NCBI GenBank assembly: GCA_902802755.1
Contig: CADCNH010000023.1
Span: forward strand, 1 to 52,810
Source: an uncultured Bacteroidota bacterium
Lineage (GTDB): Bacteria > Bacteroidota > Bacteroidia > Bacteroidales > WCHB1-69
Direction of reading: 5' to 3'
DNA length: 52,810 bases
The translations under genes and the position numbers were made by a program. Below, one piece after another: positions 23,662 through 31,615 of the stretch (the first letter of the stretch is position 1; each line of letters opens with the position of its first letter). The notes beneath the pieces are model-generated. The model saw only the letters and a list, made by a program, of their open reading frames with translations, had not been told where the DNA came from and made no database searches.

Positions 23662-25998
23662 ATGCGAAAGTTTTTTTTACCGATAATCCTATTGATGATG
23701 ACAACTGTTTCCGCACAGAAAGATTATACCCAGTATGTTAACCCGATGATCGGGACCAACGGCATGGGGCATACCTTTCCTGGGGCATGCTACCCCTTCG
23801 GGGGCGTGCAGGTGAGTCCCGACACGGACACCATCCCCCACAACATCAACGGCCGCTACCAGCCGGGCGTGTATGACTACTGCGCCGGCTACCAGTACCG
23901 CGACAAGACCATCGTGGGCTTCAGCCACACCCACTTCAGCGGCACCGGCCACTCCGATATGGGCGACATCCTGCTGATGCCCTTCACCGAGAAGGCCTCG
24001 CCCGGCTACTACGAGGTGCGCCTCAGCGACGACGACATCCTCGTGCAGCTCACCGCCACCCCGCACTGCGGCATCCACAAGTACACCTACACACAAGGCG
24101 AAACCCAGAAGCTCATCGTCGATCTCAACCATGCCATCTACAATTACGACGGCAAGGTGCTTTGGGCCTCCCTGCGTATGGAAGACCCCTACACGCTGAC
24201 GGGCTATCGCATTACCAACGGTTGGGCACGAGAGAATTACGTCTATTTCGCCATCCATTTCAGCAAACCCGTGGCGCACTACGGCTATCAGGATTTCGGG
24301 AAACAGAACTACCATGGTTTCTGGCGCCGCTTCGACCTCAACCACGACTTTCCTGAAATGGCAGGACGCAAGGTGGTGGCTTGGATAGAGTTTGAGCAAG
24401 ATGATGACCCTGTGCTTAAAGTGCAAGTGGCTCTTTCTGCAGTGAGCACGGACGGGGCCAGAATAAATAGGTTTGCTGAAACCGTAGTTGAAGAAAGGCC
24501 AAACCATTACCAGAGTCTTTCTTTTGAACAGATTCATCAACAGACCAAGAAAATGTGGAATGACAAGCTGGGCATTTACCAAGCCAAAGGCTCCCCCGAC
24601 CAGCTCGCAATGTTCTACACCTCGCTTTATCATACGATGATTAATCCTTCCGTTTATCAAGATATTGACGGAAAATATCGCGGGGTGGATCACAATATTC
24701 ATCAAAATGAAGAAGGACATACAAATTATACGATTTTCTCCCTGTGGGATACCTATCGTGCCGAACATCCGCTTTTGAATATTATTGACCCGAAAAGTGC
24801 GGCTGACATGGTGGAATCCATGCTGAATCATGCCCGCCAGAGTGTACACCATGTTCTGCCCGTATGGAGTCACGCCGGCAACGAAAACTGGTGTATGATC
24901 GGTTACCATGGTGTGTCGCCAGTGGTTGATGCTTGGCTGAACAATGTTAATGGTTTTCAAGAGAAAAACCCATATCATCTGATTGATCCGTATGAAGAAG
25001 AACTGTTTTCATTAGTGAATCACAGTGCCAACTTGGACTATTACGACCATACCGACCTCTACAAGAAATTGGGTTATGTGCCCTATAACAAATCGGCTGT
25101 CGGCACCTCCATTACCTTGGAAAATGCTTACGAAGACTGGGTGATTTACCAACTGTGCAAAAAGATTCCTAAAACAGTAAAAAACGACAATACTAACAAA
25201 TATATTGAGGACGAATTATGTGAAAAATACCGCCAGCGCGCGCTGAACTTCAAAAACGTTTTCAATCCGGAGACTGGTTTTGCGCAGGCGCGTTACGAGG
25301 ACGGCTCGTGGAAAACGCCCGCCGACCTGCTCTCCACCTCCAACGAGGGCTTCATCGAGGGCAACAGCTGGAACTACTCCTTCTACGTGCCGCACGATGT
25401 CAACGACTTGATCAAGATCATGGGCGGCGACAAGGTCTTCGTGAACCGCTTGGACGAGCTCTTCACGATGTATGTGCCCGACAAGTTCTTCGCTGAGACC
25501 GAGGATGTTACCCGCGAGGGCATGTTGGGCGGCTACGTGCACGGCAACGAGCCCAGCCACCACATCCCGTACCTCTACATGTGGACCTCCCAGCCGTGGA
25601 AGACGCAGCTGCGCGTGCGCGAGGTGATGAACAAAATGTACCGCAACCACCTCGACGGGCTGTGCGGCAACGACGACTGCGGACAGATGTCGGCGTGGTA
25701 CATCTTCAGCGCCATGGGCTTCTATCCTGTCTGTCCGGCCAGCGGCCAGTACGTCTTTGGTGCGCCCTACCTGCCCGAGAACGTCCTCCATCTGCAAAAC
25801 GGTAACACTCTGACCATCAAAGCACCCAATGTCAGCGACCAAAACTGCTACATCCAGTCGGTGACACTCAACGGCACACCGCTACACACCGCCTACATCA
25901 CCTACGAGCAGATTATGGCCGGCGGCGAGCTCGTCTTCACCATGGGCAGCAAGCCGAACAAGAAATGGTTCACGGAGAAACCATATTCGTTGGAGTAA
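23662..25998 (+). CDS. GH92 family alpha-mannosidase-like glycosidase, exported
   Basis: The 778-residue protein has a signal peptide (cleavage after VSAQ) and the full-length GH92 fold: an N-terminal beta-sandwich with the family start YVNPMIGTNGMGHTFPGA, YPFGGVQVSPDT and FSHTHFSGTGH, and a C-terminal alpha/alpha barrel with GGYVHGNEPSHHIPYLY, GNDDCGQMSAWYIFSAMGF and YPVCPASGQYVFGAPYLP. GH92 enzymes are calcium-dependent exo-mannosidases that trim host or yeast N-glycans in the periplasm or outside the cell. No SusC/SusD pair or other glycan genes lie beside it, so it stands alone. Base composition is mosaic: roughly 60 per cent GC in the first 450 bases and again near 25250-25760, about 42 per cent in the middle. 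Confidence 0.95.
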   Translation: MRKFFLPIILLMMTTVSAQKDYTQYVNPMIGTNGMGHTFPGACYPFGGVQVSPDTDTIPHNINGRYQPGVYDYCAGYQYRDKTIVGFSHTHFSGTGHSDMGDILLMPFTEKASPGYYEVRLSDDDILVQLTATPHCGIHKYTYTQGETQKLIVDLNHAIYNYDGKVLWASLRMEDPYTLTGYRITNGWARENYVYFAIHFSKPVAHYGYQDFGKQNYHGFWRRFDLNHDFPEMAGRKVVAWIEFEQDDDPVLKVQVALSAVSTDGARINRFAETVVEERPNHYQSLSFEQIHQQTKKMWNDKLGIYQAKGSPDQLAMFYTSLYHTMINPSVYQDIDGKYRGVDHNIHQNEEGHTNYTIFSLWDTYRAEHPLLNIIDPKSAADMVESMLNHARQSVHHVLPVWSHAGNENWCMIGYHGVSPVVDAWLNNVNGFQEKNPYHLIDPYEEELFSLVNHSANLDYYDHTDLYKKLGYVPYNKSAVGTSITLENAYEDWVIYQLCKKIPKTVKNDNTNKYIEDELCEKYRQRALNFKNVFNPETGFAQARYEDGSWKTPADLLSTSNEGFIEGNSWNYSFYVPHDVNDLIKIMGGDKVFVNRLDELFTMYVPDKFFAETEDVTREGMLGGYVHGNEPSHHIPYLYMWTSQPWKTQLRVREVMNKMYRNHLDGLCGNDDCGQMSAWYIFSAMGFYPVCPASGQYVFGAPYLPENVLHLQNGNTLTIKAPNVSDQNCYIQSVTLNGTPLHTAYITYEQIMAGGELVFTMGSKPNKKWFTEKPYSLE

Positions 25999-26063
25999 AA
26001 ATTTTCATTTTCTTGTAACGTTTTTGGGATTTAGAGCGTCATATAGTTATCAAATGTCATATC

Positions 26064-27461
26064 ATGAAAAAAACAACTTTTCTTCTATTCTTATTGCTGA
26101 CAAGTGTTTGCGGACTCATGGCACAGCCTACCATTACGCTGAAATTCACAGGGCATGACATTTATGGCAACTATGCTCGGCTTAGTCAAGTGCAAATCAC
26201 GAACCATAGCAAGGGTTGGCAGGAAACCCTGACATGGCCGGACACGGTTCTTGTTTTGCAGAATTCTGTAGGAATAAGAGAAGATGTTTCCTCCGGTGAT
26301 TTTGAATTGCTGCCTAATATACCTAATCCTTTTAACGGGGAGACAGACGTGCGTCTTAGAACAGGAATATCAGGAGAGGTAGTGATGAGAGTTTTCGATC
26401 TCATGGGGAAAGAAGTGACCAGCTTTTCCTCCGTTTGTGAACCTGGTGACCATCATTTCAGGGTGCAACTCAACACGGCCGATATTTATCTTTTGACAGC
26501 TGTCTGTAACGGAAAATCATCCTCCATTAAAATGGTGAATAGTGGCACTTCCGGCATAAATTCTATCGAATACATCACAGAGGAAAAAACAGCGACAGGA
26601 CCTTCGAAGGGTACGGTCACACGCCCCTTTAACTTTGGGGATGAAATGGAGTATATCGGATACTGTGACCTGACAAACGGAACGACTGTGCAAAGCCCTC
26701 TCATGACACAAAACCTGATGTATTCTCAAACGATTCCCCTTCTGTTTCAAGTGTCAACCAATGGAGATGGCTATCCCTGCGCTGAAGCCACTACTGTAAC
26801 CGATTATGATGGGAACACATACAATACGGTGAAAATCGGCAACCAGTGCTGGATGAAAGAGAATCTGCGTACCACGAGATATGCCGATGGCAGCTTGATA
26901 AGCACGAGCACATCGCCCAGCACAACCACAGCGTATTGTTTCTCGCCGAATTTGGCAGACAGCATGATTCCCATGTATGGCCGTTTGTATAATTGGGCAG
27001 CGGTGATGCATGGCAGCGACGGCAGCACCAGCAATCCGTCGGGTGTGCAAGGCGTATGCCCCACAGGCTGGCATGTGCCCAGCAATGCCGAATGGTCCCA
27101 GCTGAAAAGCTATGTAAGCATGCATAATGAATTTGTGTGTTCTGGTGTTGCCACCTATTGTGCCAAAGCCTTGGCAGATTCAATAGGATGGAATGAAAGC
27201 TGGGAGACATGCTCACCCGGCAATGACCCTATCAAAAACAATGCCACAGGGCTCAGTTTGCGACCCTCCGGGGGTTTCTACCCCCCTAATATCGTCACCA
27301 ATGCCGGAAATACCGCTGACTACTGGACCTCCACCAGCGTAGGGGATACGGGAGTGAACGCACATGCGCGCATTTACCGTATCTTGCATTCTTCCGCCAC
27401 GCTCAACAACACCATGGCGTTCCGGAGCTCCGCCTTGCCCGTTCGGTGTGTGCGGGATTAA
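26064..27461 (+). CDS. exported Fib_succ_major protein with internal T9SS type A-like domain
   Basis: The 465-residue protein has a signal peptide ending at LMAQ. Residues 83-158 match the T9SS type A sorting domain (NIPNPFNGETDVRL, VFDLMGKEV, GDHHFRVQL, IYLLTAVCNGKSSSIKMV), which normally forms the extreme C-terminus. Here about 300 residues follow, including the Fibrobacter succinogenes major paralogous domain from about 236 to the end: TYNTVKIGNQCWMKENLRTT, YGRLYNWAAVM, GVCPTGWHVPSNAEW and a final RCVRD. That domain is a surface or secreted module of unknown binding function. A second protein with the same C-terminal domain lies at 50389-51588. It is 65 bases downstream of the GH92 gene, without a clear promoter. 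Confidence 0.85.
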   Translation: MKKTTFLLFLLLTSVCGLMAQPTITLKFTGHDIYGNYARLSQVQITNHSKGWQETLTWPDTVLVLQNSVGIREDVSSGDFELLPNIPNPFNGETDVRLRTGISGEVVMRVFDLMGKEVTSFSSVCEPGDHHFRVQLNTADIYLLTAVCNGKSSSIKMVNSGTSGINSIEYITEEKTATGPSKGTVTRPFNFGDEMEYIGYCDLTNGTTVQSPLMTQNLMYSQTIPLLFQVSTNGDGYPCAEATTVTDYDGNTYNTVKIGNQCWMKENLRTTRYADGSLISTSTSPSTTTAYCFSPNLADSMIPMYGRLYNWAAVMHGSDGSTSNPSGVQGVCPTGWHVPSNAEWSQLKSYVSMHNEFVCSGVATYCAKALADSIGWNESWETCSPGNDPIKNNATGLSLRPSGGFYPPNIVTNAGNTADYWTSTSVGDTGVNAHARIYRILHSSATLNNTMAFRSSALPVRCVRD

Positions 27462-27820
27462 AGCGGTGCGCGACACATCCGCGCCGCGACATACAATGGA
27501 ATAACGGCCACATCTATTGACATGGAATCCCTGACGGGATTCGGTGGTGGTGGTGGTGTGCACATCTATTGATATTAATCTCCCTAAAGGGAGAATTTAG
27601 GAATGTCTATGCAATCCCGTTCTGTGCGGAGGGGATGCCGACATGCGGTGCGGACGCGATAAATCGCGTCCCTACAGGATATTGAGGTAAGCATCAGACC
27701 CTGATGCTGCGTGCGAAAGCAAGGCCGACGGTTGGGGGGAGCAAGCTTGTGCGGCTGCACTTACCGTCGGCTTGATTTTTTGGATACTTTTTTATCAAGA
27801 AAAAAGTATCGGAAAAAGAA
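27462..27820. repeat. composite intergenic repeat island, copy 2 (inverted)
   Basis: Read on the minus strand, the elements occur in the same order as at 10530-11065: hairpin A (GATACTTTTTT 27783-27793 with AAAAAAGTATC 27800-27810), hairpin B (GCCGACGGT 27724-27732 with ACCGTCGGC 27763-27771), a GCACCGCATGTCGGCAT block, a GAATCCCGTCAGGGATTC palindrome and a CCATTGTATGTCGCGGCG block. A further palindrome, GGACGCGAT-AA-ATCGCGTCC (27652-27671), and a GGT run near 27545 are also present. The copies are degenerate except around hairpin B. Confidence 0.8.
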
Positions 27821-27837
27821 TGCGGTAGCCGTGATTA

Positions 27838-27950
27838 ACACTTTAACTAATTGGCTAATTAACCAATTTGCTAATTTAATTGGCACATTAGCACATTATC
27901 TAATTAGCACATTAACTAATTTGCTAATTTTCAAATTTGCTAATTATTTT
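27838..27950. repeat. AT-rich TTAGCTAATT-type dispersed repeat
   Basis: Short units such as CTAATTGGCTAATT, GCACATTAGCACATT and CTAATTTGCTAATT follow one another in the yebC leader region. The same style of sequence occurs at about 37725-37800 and 50278-50320, always between genes. Confidence 0.6.
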
Positions 27951-27954
27951 TTTG

Positions 27955-27962
27955 TATCTTTG
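27955..27962 (+). promoter_or_regulatory. -7 box of the YebC-family gene
   Basis: TATCTTTG followed by CGG; it lies inside a longer open frame and sets the start at 28005. Confidence 0.7.
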
Positions 27963-28004
27963 CGGCTTCAAAAAAGTATCTTTAAATTTCAAACCGACTA
28001 TACT

Positions 28005-28721
28005 ATGGGAAGAGCATTTGAATTTAGAAAAGCAAGAAAATTTAAACGTTGGGGTAACATGGCCAGAACCTTTACCCGCTTAGGAAAAGAAATCACAATG
28101 GCGGTGAAAGCCGGCGGTCCCAACCCCGATATGAACCCCCGTCTGCGTCTGCTCATGCAGAACGCCAAGTCGGAGAATATGCCGAAAGAAAATGTCGAAA
28201 GAGCTATCAAGAAAGCCCTCGAAAAAGACACTTCCGACTACAAAGAAATGTTCTACGAAGGCTATGGCCCCCACGGCGTCGCCATATATATTGAGGCAGC
28301 TACCGACAACAACCAGCGTACTGTGGCCAACCTGAGAAGCTATTTCAACAAGTTAGGCGGCGCATTGGGCACCTCCGGCATGTTGGACTTCCTCTTCGAC
28401 AGAAAATGCCGCTTCACCGTGGTAAAAAAAGACGGCATCAACTTGGAAGACCTCGAACTCGAACTGATTGACTATGGTGTTGAAGAAGTATTTGAAGAAG
28501 AAGACGAAATCCTGATTTTCGCCGAATTCCAGTCCTTTGGACCCATTCAGAAATACCTGGAAGACAACGGTTTCGAAATCAAGGAATTCAAGTTTGAAAG
28601 AATTCCCAACGACATGAAGAAACTGACTCCCGAACAGCAGGAGGAAGTGGAAAAACTCTTAGAGAAAATCGAGGAAGACGAAGACGTTACCAATGTCTTC
28701 CACAACATGGTTATGGAATAA
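28005..28721 (+). CDS. YebC/PmpR family DNA- or translation-associated regulatory protein
   Basis: The 238-residue protein matches the YebC family over its length: the start MGRAFEFRKARKFKRWG with MARTFTRLGKEI, the acidic helix KENVERAIKKALEKD, GYGPHGVAIYIEAATDNNQRT, LGTSGMLDFLFDRK and a C-terminal acidic tail. Family members have been described as transcription regulators and, more recently, as factors that relieve ribosome stalling at proline runs. The ATG at 28005 gives the family N-terminus; a 98-residue upstream extension runs through repeat hairpins and is rejected. The downstream gene follows after 18 bases, so the two probably share the promoter at 27955. Confidence 0.93.
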   Translation: MGRAFEFRKARKFKRWGNMARTFTRLGKEITMAVKAGGPNPDMNPRLRLLMQNAKSENMPKENVERAIKKALEKDTSDYKEMFYEGYGPHGVAIYIEAATDNNQRTVANLRSYFNKLGGALGTSGMLDFLFDRKCRFTVVKKDGINLEDLELELIDYGVEEVFEEEDEILIFAEFQSFGPIQKYLEDNGFEIKEFKFERIPNDMKKLTPEQQEEVEKLLEKIEEDEDVTNVFHNMVME

Positions 28722-28739
28722 GATCAAAAATCATTCATC

Positions 28740-29336
28740 ATGTTTTACTACAAATTCAGAGTTTATTTTGATGAAGTGGAAGATTTTGTCCGCGACATTG
28801 AGATATTGGCCAACGACAATTTCGAGTCACTCCACAACATCTTGTACAAATCTATCGGACTGGAAGGCAATGAGTTGGCCTCGTTTTCATTGTGCGACTC
28901 CAAATGGAACAAGCAAAATGAAATCACCCTCATCGACATGAAAGATGATGAAGTTGAAGATGCTCCCGAATATGAGGAAGAAGACGGTTACACCACCAAG
29001 ACCCATCTTCCGAAATATATCATGAAAGAAAGCATTCTGAACAAGATGATTTCAGACCCTCATCAGCATATCCTTTATGAATATGATTTTCTGAATCCGA
29101 AGGTCTTCTACCTTGAGCTGATGAAAGTGGCCCAGGCTCAGGATGACGTCGAATATCCTCGCTGCACGCACAAAGCCCAGGAGCTGCCCAAAGCCATCAA
29201 AAACGCCCATCTGCCCGATCCCGACGAGCTGATCGAGGATTTGACCAAGGACGACATTTTCGATGATTTTGAAGACGGATTCAATGATGAAGACCAGCTT
29301 GACTTAGGCAGTATCGATGATTACGGCAGCTACTAA
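28740..29336 (+). CDS. plasmid pRiA4b ORF-3-like protein
   Basis: The 198-residue acidic protein begins MFYYKFRVYFDEVEDFVRDI, the form seen in the pRiA4b ORF-3 family (also called IS1096 passenger TnpR family, PF07929), with a small beta-alpha fold at residues 1-60. The rest is rich in Asp and Glu. The biochemical role of the family is not known; the historical names come from a plasmid and a transposon and do not show function. Its stop codon overlaps the miaA start by 20 bases, so the two are translationally coupled. No transposon ends were found beside it. Confidence 0.65.
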   Translation: MFYYKFRVYFDEVEDFVRDIEILANDNFESLHNILYKSIGLEGNELASFSLCDSKWNKQNEITLIDMKDDEVEDAPEYEEEDGYTTKTHLPKYIMKESILNKMISDPHQHILYEYDFLNPKVFYLELMKVAQAQDDVEYPRCTHKAQELPKAIKNAHLPDPDELIEDLTKDDIFDDFEDGFNDEDQLDLGSIDDYGSY

Positions 29337-30173
29337 CCAACCCACGCTGATAGTCATTGGAGGACCGACGGCTGTAGGAAAAACCGCATACGCCATCGAG
29401 ACCGCCAAAAAATTTCATACAAGCATTATTTCTGCCGATTCGCGTCAATTTTACAAAGAGATGCGAATCGGCACTGCTTTTCCCAGCGAAGAGGAACTGG
29501 CTGCGGTAAAGCATTATTTTGTCGGTCACCTGTCCATTGGCGAATATTACAGCATCTCGCGTTTCGAGCAGGATGTGCTGAAGCTGTTGCCTACGCTTTT
29601 CGCTGAAAACCCCGTAGTGGTTATGACTGGCGGCAGTGGCCTATATCTGGATGCCGTATGCAAGGGCATTGACGACCTGCCCGACGGGCGCAGCCTCTCG
29701 CCCGAGCTGCTGACTCAGCGCGCGGGATGCTTCGTCTCGCTCAAGATAGACATTTAGACCCTGTGTTTTACAACACCAACGACCTCGCCAACCACAAGCG
29801 CATGATGCGGGCACTGGAAGTGTGTCTGCAAACGGGCAAACCCTATTCCGAATTGCTTACGCAATCGTCCAAAAAACGGGATTTTGAAATCCAACGATAC
29901 TACCTCAACCGTCCCCGGGAAGTATTGTTCGACCGCATCAACCGACGGGTGGACCAGATGATGGCCGACGGACTCTTGGAAGAGGCCCAATCGCTGTATC
30001 AATACAAAGGTACGAATGCCCTCAACACTGTGGGTTACAAGGAAATGTTCGACTATATGGAAGGCAGAATGACGATGGAAGAGGCAGTGGAGAAAATCAA
30101 GGTGAACACCCGCCGCTACGCCAAACGACAAATCACCTGGTTCAAACGGGAGTACGTGGAGGTGATGTTGTAA
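29317..30173 (+). pseudogene. miaA: tRNA dimethylallyltransferase, frameshifted
   Basis: Intact MiaA adds a dimethylallyl group to A37 of tRNAs that read UNN codons. Here the N-terminal half (29317-29757) has the P-loop GGPTAVGKTA, SADSRQFYKEMRIGTA and GGSGLYLDAV, then GIDDLPDG, and runs into a stop. The C-terminal half continues in another frame (LAQDRHLDPVFYNTNDLANH, KRMMRALEVCLQTGKPYSE, GYKEMFDYMEG, RRYAKRQITWFKRE). The frame change lies between about 29690 and 29735. The spacing between conserved blocks is only about four residues short of normal, so one small deletion explains it. It may be a real lesion or a sequence error; all motifs are otherwise well preserved. Confidence 0.88.
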
Positions 30174-30194
30174 AATCAAAACATGTTATAAACG

Positions 30195-30653
30195 ATGAAA
30201 CAAATGGGACAAAACACTATGGCCTATACCTACCGATACCCGAGACCCGCTGTTACCGCAGACTGCGTGGTGATGACAAAAGAACCTATGCCACAGGTAT
30301 TACTTATCGAAAGAGGCAATGAACCCTTCAAAGGATGCTGGGCATTTCCAGGCGGATTCATGAACATGGACGAAACCACCCAGCAATGTGCCATCCGTGA
30401 GCTGGAAGAAGAAACTAGTCTGCAGGTGGACGACATCTTCCAAATCGGAGCTTATTCAAAGATAGACCGTGACCCCAGAGGGCGTACCATCACAGTAGCC
30501 TATCTGGCTATCATTGATCAGCCTATCCCTGTGACAGGCCAAGACGATGCCGCCAAGGCACAATGGTTTCCTATTGACGCACTGCCCCAGCTGGCTTTCG
30601 ACCATGCCGACATTATGAAGGATGCGATAAAGCTGTTTAATGAACAATACTGA
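30195..30653 (+). CDS. Nudix hydrolase
   Basis: The 152-residue protein carries the Nudix box GFMNMDETTQQCAIRELEEE followed by TSL; the usual Gly near the end of the box is Ser here, a tolerated change. A preceding GCWAFPGG strand supports the fold. Such enzymes split nucleoside diphosphates linked to another group, using magnesium; the ADP-ribose or 8-oxo-dGTP type cannot be told apart here. The ATG at 30195 is 21 bases after miaA, so it probably belongs to the same transcript. An internal Met at residue 9 is an alternative start. It converges on the symporter gene, with five bases between the stops. Confidence 0.92.
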   Translation: MKQMGQNTMAYTYRYPRPAVTADCVVMTKEPMPQVLLIERGNEPFKGCWAFPGGFMNMDETTQQCAIRELEEETSLQVDDIFQIGAYSKIDRDPRGRTITVAYLAIIDQPIPVTGQDDAAKAQWFPIDALPQLAFDHADIMKDAIKLFNEQY

Positions 30654-30658
30654 AAACT

Positions 30659-31558
30659 TTACTTTTGAAGTTTGCGGTCGTGCCGCCACAGTTGCCAGCT
30701 GTTGAAGAGGTTCTGCCAAATGGCATAGAAAGCCACATACACCGAGGCCAAGGGGTTGAGGTAGCAGTTGGCCATCCAGATGCCAAACGCCGTGTTTTTC
30801 TGTCCCAAAAGCTGGCCTCCCGCCACCCTGTCGCCATATTTGGAACCCAGCCATTTGCCCACCGCGAACTGGATACCGCAGAAAAGTATGGACACGAGAC
30901 CCAACACGACGATATTTTTCTCGTTCCCCTTGCCGTGAATGGATATGAACTCAAAGGTTTTGCCCATCACCAACAGGAATGCACAAGCCCACAGGTAAAA
31001 AGAAATGCCTCTGTATTTGTCCAAAAAGGCATTCACCTTGGGCATTGTATATTGCATAATCAAAGCCAGGAAGAACGGGAAAACAATCACTGGACTTATC
31101 CTTTTCAATATCATCCAGAAAGAATCCAAAAAGGGCATATCCTGTTGCAAGCCGATAAAGGAAAAATAGATGGGAGCCACCACCGCCACCATCATATTGC
31201 CCCAGATGGTGTAGGTAGTAACAGTTTCACGGTTAGCGCCCAACAGGCAGGCGATGACCACCACAGAAGCGGCCACCGGGCATAGAACACCCACCAAAAC
31301 GCCTTCCGCCACCATATCGCTCACATGGAAGAATTTCAGCAACAGGTAGCAGCCCAAACTCACCACAATCTGAAAGAGCATCAACCACACGTCTAACCAA
31401 CTGAAACGTAATTTTTTTATATCTACTGATACAAAATTCAGCAAAAGAATAGTAAAAATCAGATATGGCACCAGAAAGTTGTATCCTGCCAGGAAATGGT
31501 GGAATATCAATCCCAGGACAATTGCTACAGGAAGCACTAAACTGCGGTATTTAGACAT
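30659..31558 (-). CDS. bile acid:sodium symporter family transporter
   Basis: The 299-residue protein is almost wholly hydrophobic, with about nine or ten membrane segments. Family-like stretches are CPVAASVVVIACLLGANRET, TIWGNMMVAVVAPIYF and, near the end, GQKNTAFGIWMANCYLNPLA. These fit the BASS (SBF, PF01758) fold, in which the two crossing helices carry conserved polar residues for sodium. Substrates in bacteria range from bile acids to pantoate and keto-acids; the one here is unknown. The start at 31558 (MSKYRSLV) follows a -7 box by 25 bases; a 16-residue longer form crosses that box and is rejected. Confidence 0.85.
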   Translation of the reverse strand: MSKYRSLVLPVAIVLGLIFHHFLAGYNFLVPYLIFTILLLNFVSVDIKKLRFSWLDVWLMLFQIVVSLGCYLLLKFFHVSDMVAEGVLVGVLCPVAASVVVIACLLGANRETVTTYTIWGNMMVAVVAPIYFSFIGLQQDMPFLDSFWMILKRISPVIVFPFFLALIMQYTMPKVNAFLDKYRGISFYLWACAFLLVMGKTFEFISIHGKGNEKNIVVLGLVSILFCGIQFAVGKWLGSKYGDRVAGGQLLGQKNTAFGIWMANCYLNPLASVYVAFYAIWQNLFNSWQLWRHDRKLQK

Positions 31559-31583
31559 AATGCGGATTTGATTTTTCGGGTGG

Positions 31584-31591
31584 CAAAAGTA
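31584..31591 (-). promoter_or_regulatory. -7 box of the symporter gene
   Basis: The minus strand reads TACTTTTG followed by CCA; the GH29 gene ends only 25 bases further upstream. Confidence 0.65.
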
Positions 31592-31615
31592 CGGAAATAT
31601 ATTCAAAGCTCCACC

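Noticed and set aside
23689..24978. 429-codon antisense reading frame inside the GH92 gene
   Set aside because: The plus-strand frame is a clear, full-length GH92 enzyme; the antisense frame has no recognisable domain and arises from the GC-rich codon pattern.
27711..28004. 98-residue N-terminal extension of the YebC protein
   Set aside because: It is translated from repeat hairpins and from the promoter region; YebC proteins start at the MGRAFEFR motif.
28740..29336. Transposon IS1096 on the basis of the pRiA4b/TnpR-type name
   Set aside because: No transposase or terminal inverted repeats are found; the gene overlaps miaA as in an ordinary operon.
29690..29757. Programmed frameshift in miaA
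   Set aside because: No slippery heptamer or downstream structure typical of programmed shifts was seen, and the family is not known to use one; a lesion or error is simpler.
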